Assembly (NCBI GenBank): GCA_003221295.1
Contig: QHRA01000173.1
Location: 1 to 45,026, forward strand
Reading direction: 5' to 3'
DNA from: Verrucomicrobiota bacterium
Lineage (GTDB): Bacteria; Verrucomicrobiota; Verrucomicrobiia; Chthoniobacterales; UBA10450
Length of the DNA stretch: 45,026 nt
Shown: piece by piece, positions 40,220 to 45,026 of the stretch
Numbering within the stretch: the stretch's first letter is position 1
Layout of the letters: each line of letters begins with the position of its first letter
Notes under the pieces: generated by a model
Databases searched by the model: none
The model's input: only the letters and a program-made list of their open reading frames with translations
What the model was told of the DNA's origin: nothing
Position numbers and translations under genes: made by a program

Positions 40220-41361
40220 TTGTTCCTCTTTCGCTTCGTAATTAACTCGAACAATTCATCCACGCCAGGATCACGATGGCGTTTGGCAACCGTGGCAACG
40301 ATTTCCTGTTTGCGCTTGTTCTGCGTCAATCGGTGTTCGATTTCGGCCAACGCGGCCTTTGCCCGCTCCAGATCAGTCTTGTTCACCACCACGACGTCGG
40401 CGACATCGAGCATGACAATCTTTTGCAACTGCAAGCGCGCCCCGTAATCGGGATTCATGACCAATACGGTTTGATCGACCAGTTTGTTGCGAAACGGCAG
40501 CGCCTCCTGGCCGGTGCCGACCGTTTCGATGATGACGTAATCGAATCCAGAACGTGCCAGCAGCGCGAGACAGCTTTCGGTCGCTGGCGAAAGTCCTCCA
40601 GCCTGCCCGCGCGTGGCCATGCTGCGCATAAACACCCGATCGTCCTGCGAGTTGATCATCGTGGCACGATCGCCGAGCAACGCGCCTTCGCCGATCACGC
40701 TCGGGTCGTGCGATAAAATTGCGATGCGCGTTTTGCTGTCGCGCTGAAGAAAACGCAAAACCAGCTCATCGATCAACGTCGTTTTGCCTGCGCCACCCGG
40801 ACCGGTAAAACCAATCACTTTAGATGTTCGATCTTTGGTTCGAGCCGCACTGGCATCATTTGATGGTTGATGTTTTCCTCCTCTCGAAGCCGCCTCTTCA
40901 AGTTCGGTCAATTTCCGCGCCAGCGCGAGGTCGGGCTTTGATTTAACGCGGCGCTTTTTCCTTTTGCCGTAATGCTTTTTCACATAGTCGGCCATCTCGG
41001 TGAGCGACGTGCCGGCAAAGAAAATTTCCTCGACGCCTTTGCGCTTCATTTGCCGGGCGTCGTCGTGCGTGATCGTGCCCCCGCCCCCGCCGAAAACTGC
41101 TATGTCATTCGCGCCGTTCTTCTTCAATTGGCTAACGACATCGGCAAAAAAATCGATGTGCCCGCCGTTGTAACTGGAAATCCCGATCGCGGCCACATCC
41201 TCTTGGATAGCCGCGCGCACAATATCGCCGACATAACGATGAAATCCGAGGTAAACGACTTCGATTCCATGCCGGATAAATTCGAGATTAATGGTGTTAA
41301 TGGCGCTGTCGTGTCCATCGCAGATCGGAACCGCAGTAAGAATGCGAATCGGTAAAGCCAT
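40216..41361 (-). CDS. Fused B12-binding domain and MeaI/ArgK-type GTPase chaperone (IcmF N-terminal half)
   Basis: 381 residues. Residues 1-130: B12-binding domain with ICDGHDSAINTINLEFIRHG (base-off His), GISSYNGGHIDFFADVV and VFGGGGGTITHDDARQM, all IcmF-like. Residues 130-180 are a Lys/Arg-rich linker. Residues 183-381: G3E GTPase with IGFTGPGGAGKTTLIDELVL (P-loop), LSHDPSVIGEGALLGDRATM, VFMRSMATRGQAGGLS, IIETVGTGQ and VVVNKTDLERAKAAL (NKxD). It delivers and protects adenosylcobalamin for the mutase coded by the next gene (ATGA overlap). In known IcmF this segment is fused to the mutase. A family A repeat lies 9 bases before its ATG. Confidence 0.93.
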   Translation of the reverse strand: MALPIRILTAVPICDGHDSAINTINLEFIRHGIEVVYLGFHRYVGDIVRAAIQEDVAAIGISSYNGGHIDFFADVVSQLKKNGANDIAVFGGGGGTITHDDARQMKRKGVEEIFFAGTSLTEMADYVKKHYGKRKKRRVKSKPDLALARKLTELEEAASRGGKHQPSNDASAARTKDRTSKVIGFTGPGGAGKTTLIDELVLRFLQRDSKTRIAILSHDPSVIGEGALLGDRATMINSQDDRVFMRSMATRGQAGGLSPATESCLALLARSGFDYVIIETVGTGQEALPFRNKLVDQTVLVMNPDYGARLQLQKIVMLDVADVVVVNKTDLERAKAALAEIEHRLTQNKRKQEIVATVAKRHRDPGVDELFELITKRKRNK

Positions 41362-41370
41362 TTAAGTATT

Positions 41371-41432
41371 TGTAGCGGCGGTCTATGACCGCCGTTTTCC
41401 TTCGACCACGGCGCTCATAGAGCGCCGCTACA
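41371..41432. repeat. Palindromic repeat family A (mixed stems, opposite order)
   Basis: Left arm TGTAGCGGCGGTCTATGACC... (41371-41394) and right arm CGGCGCTCATAGAGCGCCGC... (41409-41432). The GGTC/GACC stem is on the left and the GCTC/GAGC stem on the right, the reverse of 31683-31744. It lies in the divergent space between the B12/GTPase gene and the plus-strand membrane protein gene. Confidence 0.9.
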
Positions 41433-41502
41433 GAAAGCGCCGAAATCTTAACGGTAATCGTTTGACGGGCAATGGCATTCTAGCCTAGTAGCGGGGCCTT
41501 AC

Positions 41503-41976
41503 ATGAACGCATCGCAGGCAAAATCATGGGCCATTCCGGCAATCGCGATAGCCGGCTTGATTGCGGGAATTTTGGATATCGCCTCCGCGTTTGTAATCGC
41601 AGAGCTCAAAGGCACGGGATCAATTCGAATGTTACAGGGTATCGCAAGCGGTTTGCTCGGTTCCCAATCATTCGAAGGAGGAATGGCGACGGCTGGGTTG
41701 GGTCTCGCCATTCATTTCTCGATCGCGTTTACGGCGGCATCGGTGTTTTACGTGGGCAGTCGACAATTCAGTTTTCTAACCCAGCATGCCGTTGCGTCGG
41801 GATTGCTTTATGGAATTGCGGTCTACGTTTTCATGTATTGGTTGGTCGTGCCGCTCGCGTTCGTTAACGCACACCATTCCATTTCGAGAGACGTGACCGC
41901 CGTGATCGTTCACATGGTTTTGATTGGCCTGCCGATTGCGCTCGTGATTCGTCGTTTTTCGCAGAAACAATCGTAA
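41503..41976 (+). CDS. Small four-helix membrane protein, function unknown
   Basis: 157 residues with four hydrophobic segments (AIPAIAIAGLIAGILDIASA, AGLGLAIHFSIAFTAASVFY, HAVASGLLYGIAVYVFMYWL, VIVHMVLIGLPIALVIRRF). His, Asp and Ser are placed within or near the helices (GILD, HFSIAF, NAHHSISRD). I associate similar layouts with uncharacterised YagU/DUF1440-like proteins, but that is not certain. Its stop abuts the FabG-like ATG directly (41976/41977), so the two are almost certainly one transcript. Confidence 0.75.
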   Translation: MNASQAKSWAIPAIAIAGLIAGILDIASAFVIAELKGTGSIRMLQGIASGLLGSQSFEGGMATAGLGLAIHFSIAFTAASVFYVGSRQFSFLTQHAVASGLLYGIAVYVFMYWLVVPLAFVNAHHSISRDVTAVIVHMVLIGLPIALVIRRFSQKQS

Positions 41977-42735
41977 ATGAAAGATCCTTTGGATTTTAGT
42001 GGAAAAGTGATGCTGGTGACCGGCAGCTCGCGCGGTATCGGCGCCGCAACAATCAAAGCGTTTGGGGAGTGCAACGCGAAGTGTGTGGTCAATTACGTCG
42101 CCGACCCCGATGGAAAAAATAAAGCAGATGCTCAGAAGGTCGCAGATACGCTGGCTGATCCTCTCATCATCGAATGTGACGTCAGTGACCCGGCCCAAGT
42201 CGAATCCATGATGATGGAGATCGGCGACAAGCGCGGTGGCCTGGACGTGCTTGTCAATAACTCTGGAATCATTCGGGATCGCACCATCAAAAAAATGACG
42301 CTCGGGGAATTTGAAAGCGTCCTGCGCGTGAACCTGGTTGGCACCTTCAATGTCACTCAAAAAGCCGGTGCTGTTTTGCACAACGGTGGACGCGTCATCA
42401 ATCTCTCATCCGTTAGCGGACAGATGGGATTGTTCGGCCAGGCTAACTACTCTTCGAGCAAAGCTGGCATCATCGCGCTGACTAAGGTCTCGGCTCGTGA
42501 GCTGGCCCGGAACCAAATTACCGTTAACGCCGTCGCACCCGGCTTCATCGACGTCGGAATGAGCAAGGGCATGCCGGAGGAAGTGACCCAGAACTTCATT
42601 AAACAAATTCCATTGGGCCGTCTCGGTGAGGCCAATGAGATCGTGAACGCCATTCTTTTCCTGGCTTCACCTATGGCTTCTTATATCACCGGTCATGTCT
42701 TGAACGTGAACGGGGGCTACTACATGGGGTCGTAG
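41977..42735 (+). CDS. FabG-like short-chain dehydrogenase/reductase
   Basis: 252 residues, classical SDR. Cofactor loop VMLVTGSSRGIGAATIKAFG (TGxxxGIG), the NNSG motif in DVLVNNSGIIRDRTIKKMTL, the catalytic Ser in INLSSVSGQMGLFGQ, and YSSSK for Tyr and Lys, then VNAVAPGFIDVGM. It resembles 3-oxoacyl-ACP reductases, which use NADPH in fatty-acid synthesis, but a different substrate is possible outside a fab cluster. The stop TAG (42733-42735) is part of the GTAGCAC end of repeat 42732-42841, next to a normal NVNGGYYMG end. Confidence 0.92.
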   Translation: MKDPLDFSGKVMLVTGSSRGIGAATIKAFGECNAKCVVNYVADPDGKNKADAQKVADTLADPLIIECDVSDPAQVESMMMEIGDKRGGLDVLVNNSGIIRDRTIKKMTLGEFESVLRVNLVGTFNVTQKAGAVLHNGGRVINLSSVSGQMGLFGQANYSSSKAGIIALTKVSARELARNQITVNAVAPGFIDVGMSKGMPEEVTQNFIKQIPLGRLGEANEIVNAILFLASPMASYITGHVLNVNGGYYMGS

Positions 42736-42841
42736 CACGGGCTTCCAGCCTGTGGGGCAACCGGGCATCTTGCCCGGTTAGTATATATCCCAGCAACGGG
42801 CAAGATGCCCGTTGGCCTCACAGCCAAGATGGCTGTGCTAC
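42732..42841. repeat. Palindromic repeat family F (complete)
   Basis: 110 bases bounded by GTAGCACGGGC and GGCTGTGCTAC. Nested arms: CCAGCCTGTGGGG with CCTCACAGCC, and CGGGCATCTTGCCCG with CGGGCAAGATGCCCG. The short loop reads TTAGTATATATCCCAGCAA. It spans the space between fabG and the convergent cupin gene and gives fabG its stop codon. Same family as 8272-8413. Confidence 0.92.
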
Positions 42842-42847
42842 GGCGAA

Positions 42848-43327
42848 CTACTCTTCGCCGTCGAAGTAATCGAGCGGGTCGGATCGAAGGATAGCGCGCT
42901 CAGGGCAGCGAACGAGCCATTTCTTACTATCGGGATAATAAGCCGACTCGGAGATAGGATTGTCGGCGACCACGTACATTACCAGGTCTTGATCACCCTC
43001 ATTAATTAGCTGATGCGGCTCGTTCGGACCGAAGATAAAGGCGTCGCCCGGTTCGATCGATGTCTTCCCATCTTTATGGCGCGCAATTCCGTGACCGGAG
43101 ATGATGTGATAGAACTCCCACTGGGCGCTGTGGGTATGATAGGGGTAAGCCGCTTTCCCCGGAGGAATCCGGCAAATCTCGACGTCGAAGGGATGACGTT
43201 CCATTAAGTCGGTCGACAGTGGTTTCCGGCCAAGCGCCTCGGAAACTTGTTTGCCCGCGCCGACGAATTTGCCCTTAGGTGACGACCAGACCAGTTCCTC
43301 CATGTTGTTGGTATTTACTTTGCGCAT
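42848..43327 (-). CDS. Cupin domain protein
   Basis: 159 residues from ATG 43327; the longer frame to 43399 reads as noise. One cupin barrel with motif 1 PYHTHSAQWEFYHIISGHGI (two His and a Glu, metal site) and motif 2 PGDAFIFGPNEPHQLINEGD (His). The N terminus contains LVWSSPKGKFVGAGKQVSEA and the C terminus YYPDSKKWLVRCPERAI. Cupins of this type bind a metal and may be isomerases, dioxygenases or sensors; nothing here decides which. It is convergent with the FabG gene. Confidence 0.85.
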   Translation of the reverse strand: MRKVNTNNMEELVWSSPKGKFVGAGKQVSEALGRKPLSTDLMERHPFDVEICRIPPGKAAYPYHTHSAQWEFYHIISGHGIARHKDGKTSIEPGDAFIFGPNEPHQLINEGDQDLVMYVVADNPISESAYYPDSKKWLVRCPERAILRSDPLDYFDGEE

Positions 43328-43455
43328 AGTAGTCGGACGCAACAAACGCAGGTCCGTGCGAATCGCAAACGAACGTCGGAATAGCCGCAATGATACCAAG
43401 ATTGTAGCATCGACATCCTGCCGAGTATCTCTTTAGCGTTCGCCGCAGGATGCTT

Positions 43456-43588
43456 TTACCTCTCCCTTTGCCAAAGGGAGAGGATGAAGGTGAGGGATTT
43501 CTTTTCAAAGGTGCTCATTCGACGATGGGGGATCGCATCTTTCGACTCCTCACCCTAGCCCTCTCCTCGTTCGAGGAGGAGAGGTGAC
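43456..43588. repeat. Hairpin repeat pair, family H
   Basis: CCTCTCCCTTTGCCAAAGGGAGAGG (43459-43483) and CCTCTCCTCGTTCGAGGAGGAGAGG are two hairpins with complementary stems. Between them, AAGGTGAGGG and CTCACCCTAG pair as well, giving a three-stem unit. The rest of the 43328-43653 gap shows no gene. A shorter version is at about 15821-15837. Confidence 0.75.
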
Positions 43589-43653
43589 CATTTCAGCGGA
43601 CTCCGGTGCCTAAACAGCGCTAAACACGCACGATGCCGATGCCACGACTCAAG

Positions 43654-44712
43654 CTATAATAGCGGCAGTTGGGCGACTTCCTGTTCTATCTCGGCGAAAC
43701 GAACGCCGATACCGATCAAGCGAATCTTCTTCCCGGTCCGGGCAAAGGCTTCTTCAAGTAGTTGGCGATAGCTGCCGAGGTTGGGGAGGAGCCCGGCTCT
43801 TTCGACGGTAGTTCGGGTGAAATCCGAGAACTTCAATTTCAGAAAAATCTTGGTGATCCGTCTGGTCGGCTCTTTTTGTGCCAGTTCCGCCGCTAGTTCT
43901 TCAAACAGCTCGCCCACTTTCTCTTCACATTGCTCAAGAGTTGTTAGATCACTGCCAAAGGTCTCTTCAGTGCTTAATGATTTCCTCTCTCGATTTGGCT
44001 CGACCGGGCGGTCATCGATGCCGCGGCAAAGATCGTAGAGTTCGCTGCCGAACTTCCCAAAAAGCTCATGCAACTCCGGCCGCGATAACCGTTGCATCTC
44101 GCCACACGTGGTTACGCCAGCGCGCGCCAGTCTTTCTTCTGCAACCGCACCAATCCCCCAAAGTTTTCGCACCGGCAGCGGTTGCATGAACTCCGGAACC
44201 TTCTCCGGTTTCACTTCGTACTGTCCATTGGGCTTGTTGATTTCGCTGGCGATTTTCGCCACCAGTTTGTTTGGTCCGACGCCCGCGGAAGCAGTTAACC
44301 TTGTTTCCTTAAAAATTAGATCGCGAATTTCCCTGCCTAGCGGGCCTGGGGGGCGTGGGCTGCCGGTAACATCCAGATAAGCTTCGTCGAGCGAGAGTGT
44401 TTCCACGAGGGGCGTAAAGCGATGCATGATTTCCCGGACGACTCCTGCCTCCTTCCGATAAACATCAAAGCGCGTTGGCAACACGATCAGGTTCGGGCAA
44501 CGTTGCAGCGCCATGAAAGTGGGCATGGCAGAGCGAACACCGAAGGCGCGCGCTTCATAGTTACAGGTAGTGAGAACGCCGCGTCGATCGCGCGCGCCCC
44601 CTACCCCAACAGGCTTGCCTCGCAGCGATGGCCGGTCGCGCACCTCGATCGCGGCATAGAAACAATCCATGTCGAGATGGATGATCGCGCGCGGTTGTGA
44701 TGGGCCCGGCAT
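43654..44712 (-). CDS. dinB: DNA polymerase IV (Y family)
   Basis: 352 residues from ATG 44712, the usual length; the open frame to 44931 has no homology. Error-prone lesion-bypass polymerase. IIHLDMDCFYAAIEVRDRPS holds the first metal-binding Asp, YEARAFGVRSAMPTFMALQR the dNTP-binding finger, and ETLSLDEAYLDVT the catalytic DE. LTASAGVGPNKLVAKIASEI, LWGIGAVAEERLARAGVTT (HhH) and the little-finger KSLSTEETFGSDL follow. The end AEIEQEVAQLPLL is a plausible beta-clamp motif (QLPLL). No LexA-like box was identified by eye. A half copy of repeat family A lies 41 bases upstream. Confidence 0.96.
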   Translation of the reverse strand: MPGPSQPRAIIHLDMDCFYAAIEVRDRPSLRGKPVGVGGARDRRGVLTTCNYEARAFGVRSAMPTFMALQRCPNLIVLPTRFDVYRKEAGVVREIMHRFTPLVETLSLDEAYLDVTGSPRPPGPLGREIRDLIFKETRLTASAGVGPNKLVAKIASEINKPNGQYEVKPEKVPEFMQPLPVRKLWGIGAVAEERLARAGVTTCGEMQRLSRPELHELFGKFGSELYDLCRGIDDRPVEPNRERKSLSTEETFGSDLTTLEQCEEKVGELFEELAAELAQKEPTRRITKIFLKLKFSDFTRTTVERAGLLPNLGSYRQLLEEAFARTGKKIRLIGIGVRFAEIEQEVAQLPLL

Positions 44713-44753
44713 AAACAGAATTTCGCGCGAAACCCGGCTCCGCTCAAAGGTAT

Positions 44754-44777
44754 ATAGCGGCGGTCTATGACCGCGCG
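44754..44777. repeat. Half copy of repeat family A upstream of dinB
   Basis: ATAGCGGCGGTCTATGACCG (44754 onward) then CGCG: one hairpin (GCGGTC-TAT-GACCGC) of the usual double unit, with no second arm within 100 bases. It lies in the dinB leader or promoter region. Confidence 0.75.
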
Positions 44778-44803
44778 CTGACAAGCCTAATCTAGGGGCT
44801 GAC

Positions 44804-45026
44804 TTAGCTGGCGACTGCGCCGCCCGGTTCGGCAATCCCCTCCGGGAAGTTCTGAGGAAAAACAAGCTTGCGTTGCAGTTCGCGTCGGAGCAGCAGAAGA
44901 TTGCAGCAGGCCTGAAAAATGATCGAGCCAACTGAGAGATACCAGACGTGCCTGATTTGAAATCCGGGGTGGAACGAAAGCAATGTAGCCGGCAGGGCGA
45001 AGAGGATTAAACGCGTCATCGAGCTA
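44804..45026 (-). CDS. C-terminal fragment of a membrane protein (runs off window)
   Basis: The frame is open to the right window edge, and about 73 C-terminal residues are visible. Two hydrophobic segments (RLILFALPATLLSFHPGF and HVWYLSVGSIIFQACCNLLL) are followed by LLRRELQRKLVFPQNFPEG. The helix-then-RRELQRKL ending recalls polysaccharide flippase-type transporters, but this is a weak resemblance. It lies upstream of dinB on the same strand, 91 bases away. Confidence 0.45.
   Translation of the reverse strand, partial: SSMTRLILFALPATLLSFHPGFQIRHVWYLSVGSIIFQACCNLLLLRRELQRKLVFPQNFPEGIAEPGGAVAS

Overview
The window looks like a chromosomal segment of a Verrucomicrobiota bacterium, perhaps a soil Chthoniobacterales-type lineage. 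The grounds are a Minf_1886-type (Verrucomicrobia/Planctomycetes-restricted) protein, a DUF1844 protein, DUF6717 and DUF5329 proteins, a RelE-like protein of a kind I associate with this phylum, moderately high GC, and dense families of short palindromic repeats. There is no phage, plasmid, CRISPR array or intact insertion sequence. The placement is by recognition only and was not tested by a search.

Layout. 1-5.6 kb (minus strand): edge-truncated topoisomerase IB, DUF1844 protein, two-domain M16 peptidase, Minf_1886 protein, exported protein. 5.8-8.3 kb: peptidoglycan-binding exported protein, two zinc-ribbon proteins, L,D-transpeptidase lipoprotein. 8.5-15.2 kb (plus): mfd, SurA-like chaperone, pdxA, DUF2238 membrane protein, ABC-2 permease. 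15.3-20.1 kb: rhodanese and a MacAB-type exporter on minus, then a second ABC-2 permease on plus. 20.2-21.3 kb: DksA-like protein, rpmG, rpsR. 21.5-28 kb (minus): sppA, CPBP protease, thiL, tsaE, tsaB and alr, mostly with 4-base overlaps, then a RelE-like protein and a class V aminotransferase. 28-31.7 kb: an ~900-base gene-poor stretch, DUF6717, tRNA-Arg(UCU), DUF5329, a phospholipase-D lipoprotein and a hotdog thioesterase. 31.7-37.6 kb: a propionate/methylcitrate cluster (citrate or methylcitrate synthase, prpB, prpD, acyl-CoA synthetase). 38.4-41.4 kb: an acyl-CoA mutase of IcmF type split into two genes. 41.5-45 kb: small membrane protein, FabG-like reductase, cupin, dinB and an edge fragment.

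Metabolic reading. The four prp-like genes could activate propionate and take it through 2-methylcitrate to pyruvate and succinate. The nearby B12 mutase resembles fused isobutyryl-CoA mutase (IcmF), but its B12/GTPase-chaperone half and its catalytic half are separate genes with a 4-base overlap. By-eye alignment suggests it is not a classical methylmalonyl-CoA mutase.

Most unusual signal. At least five families of palindromic elements are scattered between genes. Members of three families also lie in frame inside conserved proteins: Mfd (twice), the acyl-CoA synthetase and the mutase. A tandem-word repeat lies in the ThiL C terminus. Other copies supply the stop codons of three genes and sit 0-9 bases upstream of three start codons. 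One family is a double hairpin whose stems covary between copies, so the folded shape seems to matter. This resembles Rickettsia palindromic elements, but in a verrucomicrobial setting.
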